This document shows positions 8,690 through 17,274 of a stretch of 64,000 nt of DNA, piece after piece. The position numbers were made by a program, and so were the translations under genes. Under the pieces are notes generated by a model, which was given only the letters and a program-made list of their open reading frames with translations, made no database searches and had not been told where the DNA came from. The DNA is taken from contig CANJCB010000012.1 in NCBI GenBank assembly GCA_947473305.1, forward strand, positions 1 through 64,000, read 5' to 3'. Numbering within the stretch: the stretch's first letter is position 1; each line of letters opens with the position of its first letter. This DNA comes from Rhodospirillales bacterium (GTDB taxonomy: Bacteria; Pseudomonadota; Alphaproteobacteria; ATCC43930; CGMCC-115725).

Positions 8690-9007
8690 ATGCCTGCCGA
8701 AATCAGACATGTGATGTTCTCGGACCAGGAGGTCGTGGGCGCGATCAAGCGGCTCTACATGCGGCTGGGTGAAAAGCTGCCGCCGGGCAATCCCGTGCGG
8801 ATGCGCTTCAGCGACGAGGGCGGCGGGCGGGTCGACCTGGAGCTTGCGACCGAAGACGGTCAATCCTCGCGGCTGATCGTCGAGCGGGACAAGCTTTCCG
8901 CGGCACTGGTCATGTTCTGCAAGGAGAAGGGCATCCCCCTTCCCGCCGCCGCGGCGAAGATCATCAAGGTCTTCGACGGCAGGGTGACCTTCGCGATCAA
9001 TCTCTGA
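8690..9007 (+). CDS. conserved hypothetical protein, 105 residues
   Basis: A small soluble protein with no signal peptide or membrane segment and no motif I recognise. The composition and codon use match the neighbouring genes, and the frame is not a shadow of another gene. Its stop is five bases from the stop of the convergent gene at 9012. A short inverted repeat (AGGCAAAATGCCT) lies upstream in the 100-base leader. Function unknown. Confidence 0.7.
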   Translation: MPAEIRHVMFSDQEVVGAIKRLYMRLGEKLPPGNPVRMRFSDEGGGRVDLELATEDGQSSRLIVERDKLSAALVMFCKEKGIPLPAAAAKIIKVFDGRVTFAINL

Positions 9008-9011
9008 GGGT

Positions 9012-9428
9012 TCAGCCCGCCCGGGCGAAAACCTCGGGAGTGGCCTGGACGGCAGCCGCCCGGACCAACCGGTCTATCCGGCGCATGGCCTCCCCGTAAT
9101 CCCCCAGAATTTCGTCACGCCAGGCGGCAATCGGCGTGGATTTGTCCGACGATGCCGGTTCCTCGTCGTATTGCAGCGCCAGCCGCTGAGGCGCGAAATC
9201 GGCCACCACGAAATACGCCGCGGCGACCGCGGCCTTGGTCACGAGCGCGGGGCGAAAGGTCAGCCGTTGCGCCTTCAGGGTGAAGCGGATCCGGATGAAG
9301 CCCAGCCGCTGCACCGCGTAATCGTTGAAATCCATGTCGGTCGGGACGGTCTCGTGGCGGGGCCGCAGGATCGGCGATCCTGGCCACCAGACTTCTCCAC
9401 GATCATCGATCAGCAAAGAATGGCGCAT
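9012..9428 (-). CDS. conserved hypothetical protein, 138 residues
   Basis: A soluble protein starting MRHSLLIDDRGEVWWPGSP, with a good GGAGGG ribosome site before the ATG. It is divergent from the YjbQ gene, with less than 100 bases between the starts, and convergent with the 105-residue gene. No catalytic motif or transmembrane segment is apparent. I do not recognise the family; function unknown. Confidence 0.65.
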   Translation of the reverse strand: MRHSLLIDDRGEVWWPGSPILRPRHETVPTDMDFNDYAVQRLGFIRIRFTLKAQRLTFRPALVTKAAVAAAYFVVADFAPQRLALQYDEEPASSDKSTPIAAWRDEILGDYGEAMRRIDRLVRAAAVQATPEVFARAG

Positions 9429-9519
9429 AGCCCTCCCAGCCCCCCGGAAAGTTCACCACATGCACTTTTCCCTAAGGCGGCCTAGATTTCTGTGCGCCGG
9501 ATCACAGTCGGAGGAATGC

Positions 9520-9936
9520 GTGAAATTTCACCAGGGCAAACTCCAGGTCGCCAGCAGACAGGGGCTGATGGAAATCACCGCCGACGTCGGCCGATGGCTG
9601 GCGGGCAAGGACGTCACTCAAGGGCTATTGACGCTTTTCCTGCGCCATACCTCGGCGTCGCTGCTGATCCAGGAAAATGCCGATCCAGATGTGCGCCGCG
9701 ACCTGGAGGCTTTCTTCGCCCGTCTCGTCATCGAGGACGAACGGCTCTACGTCCATACCGCCGAGGGCCCGGACGATATGCCCGCCCATATCCGCAGCGC
9801 CCTGCTCGGCGTTCAGCTCTCGATCCCGGTGACCGAGGGCAGGCTGGGCCTGGGTACCTGGCAGGGGATCTATCTCTTCGAACACCGCCACGCGCCGCAC
9901 CGGCGCGAGGTGACGCTGACCCTGATCGGGGAGTAG
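9520..9936 (+). CDS. YjbQ / UPF0047 family protein
   Basis: A 138-residue YjbQ-family protein, a small trimeric fold reported to have weak thiamin phosphate synthase activity; its real role is not settled. Characteristic segments are LTLFLRHTSASLLIQENADPD, the middle HTAEGPDDMPAHIRS, and the end LGTWQGIYLFEHR. GTG at 9520 with GGAGG six bases upstream fits the family start; the open frame continues upstream without family similarity. Confidence 0.9.
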   Translation: MKFHQGKLQVASRQGLMEITADVGRWLAGKDVTQGLLTLFLRHTSASLLIQENADPDVRRDLEAFFARLVIEDERLYVHTAEGPDDMPAHIRSALLGVQLSIPVTEGRLGLGTWQGIYLFEHRHAPHRREVTLTLIGE

Positions 9937-9937
9937 C

Positions 9938-10834
9938 TCAGCGCAGGTGATAGCGGGAGGTGAGCGTCGCCACCCCCTCGCTCGCGATCTTGCCTTCCGC
10001 TGCCAGCGCGACCAGATGCGCCATCACCGACCGAGCCGCCGCCGGACGGAGCTTCGGGTCGAGGCCCTGATAGACGCCCAGCACGATCTCGTCGGGCGAA
10101 GCGTCGCGGACGCCCTTCAGGAAATCGACGATCGAATCTGTCCGCTCATGACGATGGGTGATGAAGGCCTTCACGTGAGGCTTGGGGTCGATGACCGAGG
10201 GTCCATGGGTCGGCCAATAGATCGCGTCGTCCCGCGCCAGCACCTTGTCGAGCGAGGTCATATAGTCCCGCATGTCGCCATCGGGCGGGGTCACGACGCT
10301 GGTGGACCATCCCATGACATGGTCGCCGGAAAAGAGCGCCTGCTCCTCTGGCAGGATGAAGGAGAGATGGTTCGAGCAATGGCCGGGCGTGTGAAGCGCT
10401 TCGAGCCGCCAGCCCGGACCCTCCACGGTATCATTGTCCCGCAAAGTGACATCCGGCACGAAATCCCGGTCAGCGCCCGAGCCGCTGCCGGCGTCGAAGC
10501 CTTCGCCATGGGGGCCATAGCCATAGGTCTTGGCGCCGGTGCGCGCCTTGACCAGCGCCGCAGCCGGGGAATGGTCGTGGTGGGTATGGGTCACCATGAT
10601 GTGTGTGACCGTCTCCCCCTTGAGCGCGCCCAAGAGAGCATCCACATGCTCTTCCATCAGGGGACCGGGGTCGATGATCGCGACCTTGCCGTGACCCACC
10701 ACATAGGTGCCCGTGCCCTTATAGGTGAAGGGTCCCGGGTTGTTCGCCACGATACGGCGGATGAGCGGCGTGATCGGCTCGAGCACGCCATATTCGAAGC
10801 TGATCTCGCGGCGGAAGGGGATCGATACGGCCAT
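9938..10834 (-). CDS. MBL-fold metallohydrolase, LACTB2-like
   Basis: A metallo-beta-lactamase fold hydrolase of about 298 residues. The metal-binding motif THTHHDHS (His83, His85, Asp87, His88) is followed by a later His in TPGHCSNHLSF and the bridging Asp in LFSGDHVMG, so the dinuclear zinc site looks complete. The C-terminal ~70 residues form the small winged-helix tail seen in LACTB2-like enzymes. ATG at 10834 is preferred to a GTG six codons upstream because GAGG precedes it. Substrate unknown; relatives include ribonucleases and thioester hydrolases. Confidence 0.85.
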   Translation of the reverse strand: MAVSIPFRREISFEYGVLEPITPLIRRIVANNPGPFTYKGTGTYVVGHGKVAIIDPGPLMEEHVDALLGALKGETVTHIMVTHTHHDHSPAAALVKARTGAKTYGYGPHGEGFDAGSGSGADRDFVPDVTLRDNDTVEGPGWRLEALHTPGHCSNHLSFILPEEQALFSGDHVMGWSTSVVTPPDGDMRDYMTSLDKVLARDDAIYWPTHGPSVIDPKPHVKAFITHRHERTDSIVDFLKGVRDASPDEIVLGVYQGLDPKLRPAAARSVMAHLVALAAEGKIASEGVATLTSRYHLR

Positions 10835-10923
10835 TTGAGTTCGCACCCTCACGTTTAATGCTGTCGCAGCGCGGCGACCGGGCTATATCATGGCGGCCCG
10901 GCGCGGCAAAGGAGGCTTGAAAA

Positions 10924-11583
10924 ATGTGGTTCGCACCCAGAAAGAAGCTTGAAATGCCCGCGCCCGCGGATGCGCTTCCCGGCCGGGCCGACAAGATGCC
11001 GGTCCCGAAAACCCATTACGTCAACGGCAACCTGCTGTCGCCACCCTTCCCGGAAGGGATGGAGCTGGCGCTTTTCGGCCTCGGCTGCTTTTGGGGCGCC
11101 GAGCGGAAGTTCTGGCAGGCGCCCGGCGTCTATTCGACCTCCGTGGGCTATGCGGCGGGCTTCACGCCCAACCCGACCTATGAGGAAGTCTGCAGCGGAC
11201 GCACCGGCCATAACGAGGTGGTCCGCGTGGTCTTCGATCCCAGGAAGATCTCCTATGGCGAACTCCTGAAGCTGTTCTGGGAGAGCCATAACCCGACCCA
11301 GGGCATGCAGCAGGGCAACGATGTCGGCACGCAATACCGCTCCGGCATCTATGCGACCTCGCCGGCCCAGCGGAAGGAGGCAGAGGCTTCCCGCGACGCC
11401 TTCCAGCCTGTCCTAACCAAGGCCGGCTTCGGCAAGATCACCACCGAGATCCTCGATGCGGCCGAGTTCTATTACGCCGAGGATTATCACCAGCAGTATT
11501 TGGCCAAGAACCCCAACGGCTATTGCGGGCTGGGCGGCACCGGATTGAGCTGCCCCGTCGGCGTAGCGGAGACCGCCGTATGA
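10924..11583 (+). CDS. msrA: peptide-methionine (S)-S-oxide reductase
   Basis: MsrA repairs oxidised methionine (S form) in proteins. The 219-residue protein has the catalytic Cys55 in GCFWGAER, the family motifs [24 protein letters not shown] and GTQYRSGIY, and a C-terminal [13 protein letters not shown] segment that supplies resolving cysteines. The N-terminal ~45 residues are an extension common in alphaproteobacterial MsrA. AAAGGAGG lies upstream of the ATG. Its stop overlaps the start of the Nudix gene (ATGA), so the two are co-translated. Confidence 0.96.
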   Translation: MWFAPRKKLEMPAPADALPGRADKMPVPKTHYVNGNLLSPPFPEGMELALFGLGCFWGAERKFWQAPGVYSTSVGYAAGFTPNPTYEEVCSGRTGHNEVVRVVFDPRKISYGELLKLFWESHNPTQGMQQGNDVGTQYRSGIYATSPAQRKEAEASRDAFQPVLTKAGFGKITTEILDAAEFYYAEDYHQQYLAKNPNGYCGLGGTGLSCPVGVAETAV

Positions 11584-12314
11584 GCGTGACGGAAGAAGCA
11601 AAGCCCACCCCGGTCAAGGCAATGCCCGCGACGAGCGTGCTCGTCCTTCGCGACGGCGCGCAGGGGGTGGAGGTTCTCATGATCGGCCGGAACGAGAAGC
11701 TGAGCTTTGCCGCCGGCATGCTGGTCTTCCCCGGCGGCCGTGTCGATGCGACGGACAGCGAGCTTGGAAAATGCTGCGCCGGGATCGATGGGCTCGATCC
11801 GATAGAGGTCGCCGCCCGGGTCGCCGGGCTGCGGGAAATCTATGAGGAAACCGGTGTCCTGGTGGCGCGGCCGCAGGGCCGGCAAACTCTCCTGACCGCG
11901 GCGGAGGTCGACAGCCTCGTCGAACCCCTGACCCTGTCCCTCGGCCGGGCGCCGACCTTCATCGAGATCCTGGCGACCGACAAGATCGAGCTGCCGACCG
12001 ACGAAATGGTCTACTTCACCCATTTCATAACGCCGGAGCGCGCACCCAAGCGGTTCGACACCCGTTTCTATGTCGTGCCCGCTCCCCCCGACCAGCAGGC
12101 GTTGCATGACGGCAGCGAAGCGGTGAGTTCGCTCTGGACCACGCCGCAGAAGGCTTTCGCCGCAGCAGATGCGGGCGAGGTCAAGATGATGACCCCCACG
12201 CGTCTCAACCTCAAGAAGCTCACGGGGAGCGACACGGTGGCGGATGCGCTGGCCTCGGCCCGCGCGACGGCGTCCCAGGTCGTCCCCATCATTCCCGACC
12301 CTCCCCGACCATAA
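11580..12314 (+). CDS. Nudix hydrolase
   Basis: A 244-residue Nudix-fold pyrophosphohydrolase. The Nudix box is recognisable as GGRVDA then a ~20-residue insertion then [15 protein letters not shown]; an insertion of this kind is seen in the NUDT8/NUDT19-like group, some of which cleave CoA derivatives. The start overlaps the msrA stop, suggesting a joint role in damage control, though the substrate cannot be told from sequence. Confidence 0.85.
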   Translation: MSVTEEAKPTPVKAMPATSVLVLRDGAQGVEVLMIGRNEKLSFAAGMLVFPGGRVDATDSELGKCCAGIDGLDPIEVAARVAGLREIYEETGVLVARPQGRQTLLTAAEVDSLVEPLTLSLGRAPTFIEILATDKIELPTDEMVYFTHFITPERAPKRFDTRFYVVPAPPDQQALHDGSEAVSSLWTTPQKAFAAADAGEVKMMTPTRLNLKKLTGSDTVADALASARATASQVVPIIPDPPRP

Positions 12315-12338
12315 CATCCGGGCCGTAACGCCCATTTC

Positions 12339-12368
12339 TTGACAGCGCCCGCGAGCCTCCTCTAGCGT
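12339..12368 (+). promoter_or_regulatory. probable sigma-70 type promoter for dapC
   Basis: A perfect -35 hexamer TTGACA (12339-12344) and a -10 like TAGCGT (12363-12368) are 18 bases apart, about 30 bases ahead of the dapC start and in an otherwise gene-free gap. Confidence 0.5.
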
Positions 12369-12398
12369 CCGCTTCCTCTCCAAAAGGACAAGACGGCG

Positions 12399-13589
12399 AT
12401 GCTCAACGCGCGGCTCGAAACCCTGGTCGACTATCCGTTTCAGCGGCTGAACGAGTTGCTGTCGAAAGTCGAGGTGCGCGGCAACATGGAGCCCTTGTCC
12501 ATGGCGGTGGGCGAGCCGCAGCTTCAGCCCCCGGCCCTCCTCACGGAGACCCTGGCGCGGCACGCGACGAGCTGGAACCGCTATCCGCCGGTCGCGGGCA
12601 CTCCCGACTTTCTCGAAGCCTGCGCCGAATGGCTGAAGCGCCGCTTCTGGCTGCCCAAGGATTTCGATCCCGTAAAGCAGATCTCCCCCGTCGCGGGCAC
12701 CCGCGAAGGGCTCTATATGGCGGCCTTCCTCGCCATCTCGCCCGAAAAGAACGGCGAGAAGCCGACGGCGCTCATGGCGAACCCGCTCTATCAGGTCTAT
12801 TACGGCGCGGCCATCATGGCCGGGGCCGAGCCCGTCCTTTTGAGGGCGACCCGCGAGACGGGCGATCTTCCCGATCTCGACGCCATCCCGGAAGACGTGC
12901 TGCGGCGCTGCCAGATCTTCTATCTCTGCAGCCCCGCCAACCCCCAGGGATCGGTCGCCGACCTCGCCTATCTGAAGAAGGCGCTTTTGCTGGCCCGGCA
13001 ATACGATTTCCTGCTCGTCGCGGACGAATGCTATTCCGAGATCTATACCGGCGACACGGCCCCCATGGGATCGCTCCAAGCCGCCGAAGCGCTGGGCGGC
13101 AGCCTCGATAATCTGATCGTCTTCCATACGCTCTCCAAGCGGTCGAACGCGGCGGGCCTCAGATCGGGTTTCGCGGCCGGGTCGGTTGCAACGATCACGC
13201 GCTTCAACCGGCTGCGGAACTATAGCTGCGCCTCGACCCCCCTTCCGGCCATGGCGGCGGCAGCGGCGCTCTGGCGGGACGAGGCCCATGTGGACGAGAC
13301 GCGCGCGCTCTACCGCGCCAAATACGATCTTGCCGAAAAGCTCCTGGGCGACCGCTTCAAGAACCTCCGTCCGGCGGGCGGCTTCTATCTCTGGCTCGAC
13401 GTCGGCGACGGCGAGAAGGCGGCGCAGCGGCTCTGGAGCGAGGTACGGCTGCGCTCGCTGCCCGGCGCCTATATCACCCGGCCGCTGCCCGACGGCACGA
13501 ACGAGGGCCAACCCTATCTTCGGCTGGCGCTGGTCCATGACCTCGCCACCACCGAGGAGGCCTTGTCGCGACTCAATCGCGTCTTGTAA
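12399..13589 (+). CDS. dapC: succinyldiaminopimelate transaminase (DapC-type)
   Basis: A 396-residue class I PLP-dependent aminotransferase, most like the alphaproteobacterial DapC that transfers an amino group to N-succinyl-2-amino-6-ketopimelate in lysine and peptidoglycan precursor synthesis. The PLP lysine is Lys247 in HTLSKRSN, the Asp for the pyridine nitrogen is in LLVADECYSE, and the phosphate Arg is in AGLRSGF. The assignment to DapC rather than another subgroup I transaminase rests on remembered family resemblance. GGACAAG precedes the ATG and a promoter lies upstream. Confidence 0.82.
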   Translation: MLNARLETLVDYPFQRLNELLSKVEVRGNMEPLSMAVGEPQLQPPALLTETLARHATSWNRYPPVAGTPDFLEACAEWLKRRFWLPKDFDPVKQISPVAGTREGLYMAAFLAISPEKNGEKPTALMANPLYQVYYGAAIMAGAEPVLLRATRETGDLPDLDAIPEDVLRRCQIFYLCSPANPQGSVADLAYLKKALLLARQYDFLLVADECYSEIYTGDTAPMGSLQAAEALGGSLDNLIVFHTLSKRSNAAGLRSGFAAGSVATITRFNRLRNYSCASTPLPAMAAAAALWRDEAHVDETRALYRAKYDLAEKLLGDRFKNLRPAGGFYLWLDVGDGEKAAQRLWSEVRLRSLPGAYITRPLPDGTNEGQPYLRLALVHDLATTEEALSRLNRVL

Positions 13590-13654
13590 CTTTCGTCCCA
13601 TCCCGGCCCATGCTACCGATGGGTTCTGGAATTCCCCTCAGTCTCGGAGCCTCC

Positions 13655-14224
13655 ATGGAAGCGATCGAAAACATCACCAAGCGGTATAGCGCGCTGAAGC
13701 TGACCGATCCGGCCCCCGATCAGGCGGCCCTGGAGCAGATGATGGAGGCGGCGAACCGCGCTCCCGACCATGGCCGTCTCCGCCCCTGGCGCTTCATCGC
13801 GTTGCGCGGCGAGGCTCGCGACCGCTTCGGCGACGTACTCGTCGAGACCTTGAAGAAGCGCAATCCCGATGTGATCGACACGATGGTCGACCGCGAGCGC
13901 GCCAAGCCGATGCGCGCGCCGCTGATCCTGGTGGCCGTGGCCAAGACCCAGGAAAGCAAGAAGATCCCAGAGATCGAACAGATCGTCGCGGTAGGGGCCG
14001 CAACCCAGAACGTCATGCTGGCCGCCCATGCCATGGGCTATGGCGCCATGTGGCGGACCGGCGATTCCGCCTATGATGACGGCGTCAAGAAGGCACTGGG
14101 CCTCGATCCCAAGGATACGATCGTGGGCTATGTCTATCTTGGAACCGCTGCCGTTCCCGGCATGCCGCCCAAAGGCATGGAAGAGGTTCCAGTGCTCTCC
14201 GAATGGACCGGCCCCGCCGCCTAA
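13655..14224 (+). CDS. nitroreductase family protein (YdjA-like)
   Basis: A 189-residue FMN-dependent nitroreductase of the small YdjA type. It has RAPDHGRLRPWRF near the start (FMN phosphate binding), the central AVGAATQNVMLAAHAMGYG helix, and the C-terminal VGYVYLGTAA strand. The natural substrate is unknown. ATG at 13655 with a GGAG site is preferred over an upstream start. Its TAA overlaps the stop of the convergent DUF599 gene within CTAA. Confidence 0.88.
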   Translation: MEAIENITKRYSALKLTDPAPDQAALEQMMEAANRAPDHGRLRPWRFIALRGEARDRFGDVLVETLKKRNPDVIDTMVDRERAKPMRAPLILVAVAKTQESKKIPEIEQIVAVGAATQNVMLAAHAMGYGAMWRTGDSAYDDGVKKALGLDPKDTIVGYVYLGTAAVPGMPPKGMEEVPVLSEWTGPAA

Positions 14225-14925
14225 TTCGGGGGCCTGAGCAGGAAACCTGCTTCGGTGATGGTGCGGTGCGTGCGCGAGAAATACTGGCGCCGCACCAGCA
14301 CGCCGATGGTCCAGAGCGTCGCCCCCATGAAGAGCAGGGGGTGGATGAACCAGGTCATCGCCGCCACCGCGAAATAGAACGACCTCAATCCCCCATTGAA
14401 GCTCGCGATGCAGAGCGTGAGCATGGTCGCGAGCTGCTTGGCCACCCCGTCATGTCGGTCCCCCTGGGTCGCCAAGGGCGCCGCGCCGAAAAGCACGCAG
14501 AGATAATTGTACTGCCGCAATGCCCAGGTGAAGCGGAAGAAGGCATAGACGAAGATCGCGATCAGCAGGATCACCTTGAATTCGACAAGGAGGCGCGTCG
14601 TCTTGATCGCCAGGGTGAGATCGGAGATGACCGAAAACCCGCGGTCTATCGCGCCCAAAAGACCGACCAGCCCGGCCAGCACCAGCATCGTCGTCGAAGC
14701 GAAAAACGACGCGCTGTGGATAGTATGCCCCAGGAGCGCCGTGTCCGATATCCGGTTGTCGCGCTGGAGCATGCGCGCCATCCAGGCCTCCCTGAGGCCC
14801 AGCAATTGCCGGTTGATGCTGTCGCGCCCCGGGGCCAGACGGTCGCCGATCAGATTGTATCCGGCCCAGGCGGCCAGGAACCAGAGCAGGGCCGCAAAGT
14901 CGAGAGGCGTTAGATCGAAGACCAT
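14221..14925 (-). CDS. DUF599 family membrane protein
   Basis: A 234-residue inner membrane protein with about four hydrophobic segments: near residues 5-25, 70-90, 115-135 and 190-215. It matches the DUF599 pattern (NRQLLGLREAWMARMLQRDNRI, SFFASTTMLVLAGLVGLLGA, RQYNYLCVLFGAAP, FNGGLRSFYFAVAAMTWF). Function unknown. The stop lies inside the 3' end of the nitroreductase gene. Confidence 0.85.
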   Translation of the reverse strand: MVFDLTPLDFAALLWFLAAWAGYNLIGDRLAPGRDSINRQLLGLREAWMARMLQRDNRISDTALLGHTIHSASFFASTTMLVLAGLVGLLGAIDRGFSVISDLTLAIKTTRLLVEFKVILLIAIFVYAFFRFTWALRQYNYLCVLFGAAPLATQGDRHDGVAKQLATMLTLCIASFNGGLRSFYFAVAAMTWFIHPLLFMGATLWTIGVLVRRQYFSRTHRTITEAGFLLRPPN

Positions 14926-15039
14926 GGGCTTGGCTCCGCAAGACCGGGCGATATTCCGAGTCTATAGGGAACCGGCGCGGTTCCGCACTCGTTTTCCCCG
15001 GGTTATGGTTGCGGATCCTTTCGCCTTGGGAGAATAGCC

Positions 15040-15282
15040 ATGCGGCTTGTCCTGGCCCTTGTCCTCCTGCTGCCGCTCGCCGCCTGCGGCGGTGGCAAGC
15101 CCATACCCCCCGAAGCCCTGGAAAGCGGCGACGGCAGCGTCGCCTACCGCTATGGGGGCGCCGACGGAGCGGCCGCGGACCGACTTGCCATGCTCTATTG
15201 CGCCAATCTGGGACGGCAGAGATCGGCCGCCGAAGTCACCCGCGAAGGCGAGCATCGGGTCGCCCGCTACCGCTGTCTCTGA
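15040..15282 (+). CDS. small lipoprotein, 80 residues
   Basis: The N-terminus MRLVLALVLLLPLAACGGGK is a clear lipoprotein signal with lipobox LAAC, giving a mature protein of about 64 residues with two further cysteines (YCANLG, YRCL) that could form a disulfide. No family is recognised. Its last 16 bases overlap the 3' end of the convergent MFS gene. Confidence 0.7.
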   Translation: MRLVLALVLLLPLAACGGGKPIPPEALESGDGSVAYRYGGADGAAADRLAMLYCANLGRQRSAAEVTREGEHRVARYRCL

Positions 15283-16439
15283 CGCCCGAAGCGCTGGAAG
15301 AGGGTGATGGAGGCCGCCAAGGTGATAAGCGCGGCCAGGACCGACATCAACAGCGCCGCCGCGGGTCCCCAATGCTCGATGACAAGGGCATAGGCGAGCG
15401 GCGCGAGGGCGGAGAGCATGAAGCCGGGCATCAACAGCTTGCCCGTGATCGCCCCATAGCGGCGGTTGTCGAAGAGCACCAGCGGCATCGTTCCCCGCGT
15501 GATCGTCGCGATGCCGTTCCCGGCCCCATAGAGGAAGGCGAAACCCACCGCCGCTACGAGGGTCCCGCCGCTGAAGAGGCCCGCGAGAAATGAGATCGGC
15601 AGAGCGGAAGCCGCAATCATATTCAGGGTGAGCGGCGGGATTCTGCCCCCGAAGAGCACGCCGGAAAGCCGCGCCGCCGACTGGCCGATGCCGCGCAGGG
15701 TGGCGATCCAGACCGAAAGGGAGGTCGCCAGCCCCAGTCCCGCCAGAATGCCGATCATATGCGCCGACATGCCGGAATTGAGGAAGTTGGTGAGCATGGC
15801 GATCACCGCATAGAGCAGCCCCGCGAGCCTTTCGTCGGCGCGGCTGGGCGGTGGCGGATCCTCGGGCGCGTTCGCCGGCCGCTCGAAACGTCCAGGCGGA
15901 ATCGCCAGATGCAGCGGCACGGTCAGCACGGCGATGCCCGCATAGACGAAAACCGCCCCGCGCCACCCCAAGGCCTCCGCCAGGAGATTGCCGATGGGCC
16001 AGAAGACCGTGGAAGCCAGGCCGCCCAGCAGCGTGATCTGGGCGATCGGCCTTCCCGCTTCCGGCCCGGCGATCCGCGCCAGCGCGGCGAAGGCCGCATC
16101 GTAGAGCGTCAGCCGCATGGCGAGGCCCAGGCAAATCCAGGCGGCGTAATAGGCGAGGAGAGAATGGGAGAGCGCCAGGCCCGCGCAGCCGAGCGCGATG
16201 AGGCCCGATCCCAGGGTCATGACCCGGGCGCCGCCATAGCGGTCGATCAGCGCCCCGGTGATCGGGGACGACAGCCCCATGACCAGAAGAGCCGCCGAAA
16301 AACCCCCATGCACCAGGGGCAGCCCCCAGCCGAGATCGGCTGCGATCAGCTCGCTGAACCCACCGATCAGGTAATAGGAGATGCCCCAGCAGACGAGTTG
16401 CGAGACACCCAGAAGGAAAACCGTTCGCGGCTGGATCAA
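15267..16439 (-). CDS. MFS transporter
   Basis: A 390-residue major facilitator superfamily protein with about twelve hydrophobic segments split by a cytoplasmic loop near 180-205 (PPGRFERPANAPEDPPPPSR). The A-like motif GALIDRYGGARVM follows helix 2. Substrate cannot be told; it resembles small bacterial MFS members with a monocarboxylate- or drug-type layout. It lies just downstream of the GNAT gene, with a 4-base overlap (16436-16439), so they are one transcript. Confidence 0.87.
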   Translation of the reverse strand: MIQPRTVFLLGVSQLVCWGISYYLIGGFSELIAADLGWGLPLVHGGFSAALLVMGLSSPITGALIDRYGGARVMTLGSGLIALGCAGLALSHSLLAYYAAWICLGLAMRLTLYDAAFAALARIAGPEAGRPIAQITLLGGLASTVFWPIGNLLAEALGWRGAVFVYAGIAVLTVPLHLAIPPGRFERPANAPEDPPPPSRADERLAGLLYAVIAMLTNFLNSGMSAHMIGILAGLGLATSLSVWIATLRGIGQSAARLSGVLFGGRIPPLTLNMIAASALPISFLAGLFSGGTLVAAVGFAFLYGAGNGIATITRGTMPLVLFDNRRYGAITGKLLMPGFMLSALAPLAYALVIEHWGPAAALLMSVLAALITLAASITLFQRFGRQRQR

Positions 16440-16972
16440 GGGGATGCCATCTCCACGGGCGAGGACGCAGCACCCTCGCCTAGGGTGCGCTGCATCAAGA
16501 CGCTATCGACCCAGCGGCCGAGCTTCCATCCGACCGCTACGAAGGTGCCCGTATGGCGAAAACCAAGGCTTCGATGCAGCCCGATGGACGCCGCGTTGCC
16601 GCTGTCGCCGATGATCGCGATCATCTGTCGCCAGGGTCCCGCCTCGCAACGCGGGATCAAGGTCGAGAGCAGCGCTCGGCCGATACCTTGTCCCATAAGC
16701 GCAGGCGCCACATAGACCGAATCCTCGATCGAAAAGCGATAGCCCGGCCGGGGGCGATAGGTGGAGGCATAGCAATAGCCGACCAGCCTTCCGTCGAGTT
16801 CCGCCGCCAAGTAGGGAAGTCCCCGCTTCAGGACTTCCACCCGGCGTTCCGTCAAGTCCTCGACGGAAGGCGGGACCAATTCAAAACTCGCGAGGCCGTT
16901 CAGGACATGGTGAGCGTAGATCTTCTGGATCGCCGCCATATCCGTTTCGACCGCATCGCGCACCTTGATCAT
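16436..16972 (-). CDS. GNAT N-acetyltransferase (phosphinothricin acetyltransferase-like)
   Basis: A 178-residue GNAT-fold acetyltransferase starting MIKVRDAVETDMAAIQKIYA, similar to the PAT/MddA group that acetylates phosphinothricin or methionine sulfoximine analogues and other small amines. The acetyl-CoA loop is VYVAPALMGQGIGRALL (RxxGxG-like) and the conserved AIIGDSGNAASIGLHRSLGF segment follows. A GGGGGAGAAGCG ribosome site supports ATG at 16972. The start overlaps the stop of a small upstream frame (ATGA). Confidence 0.88.
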   Translation of the reverse strand: MIKVRDAVETDMAAIQKIYAHHVLNGLASFELVPPSVEDLTERRVEVLKRGLPYLAAELDGRLVGYCYASTYRPRPGYRFSIEDSVYVAPALMGQGIGRALLSTLIPRCEAGPWRQMIAIIGDSGNAASIGLHRSLGFRHTGTFVAVGWKLGRWVDSVLMQRTLGEGAASSPVEMASP

Positions 16973-17178
16973 CGCTTCTCCCCCGGCATGGCGACCCAAC
17001 CCTGCGCATCGTAAGCGGGCGCGGGACGCGAGCCCATTTCATGCCGCTTGGCGGGCGGGCGTCGACCGAATTCAATCGCGGCCCGCGAAAGACCGATGTC
17101 GCTAAGACGTCGCGACCGGGGCGAGCCGCAAAGGCAGCGCCAGGTTTCAATAAGGGCTTCGGCGAGCGAGAAGATCAC
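16969..17178 (-). CDS. small DUF1127-like protein, 69 residues (tentative)
   Basis: The frame begins MIFSLAEALIETWRCLCGS and contains RRLSDIGLSRAAIEFG, which resembles the arginine-rich LxDIGLxRxxI core of DUF1127 proteins, small RNA-linked regulators common in alphaproteobacteria. Its stop overlaps the GNAT start as ATGA, which favours a real coupled gene. The motif is shorter than usual and the C-terminal half is unlike the family, so this call is tentative. Confidence 0.45.
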   Translation of the reverse strand: MIFSLAEALIETWRCLCGSPRSRRLSDIGLSRAAIEFGRRPPAKRHEMGSRPAPAYDAQGWVAMPGEKR

Positions 17179-17246
17179 GTCGAAAATCTCCAGGAGGTGG
17201 CGAAGCGATATTGCGATCCTCTGAGATATGAGGAAAGATTTTGTTT

Positions 17247-17263
17247 CTTATGGAATTCATAAG
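17247..17263. promoter_or_regulatory. palindrome before the LysR gene, candidate operator
   Basis: CTTATGGAATTCATAAG has perfect 6-base arms around a 5-base centre, in an A+T-rich patch 11 bases before the LysR start. The half GGAATTC is repeated directly after it (17263-17269). LysR regulators often bind interrupted palindromes at their own promoters; the short distance to the start codon would suit autorepression. Confidence 0.4.
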
Positions 17264-17274
17264 GAATTCTTTGG

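Noticed and set aside
11520-13601. A minus-strand open frame of about 690 codons opposite the Nudix and dapC genes
   Set aside because: Antisense shadow of two well-recognised genes.
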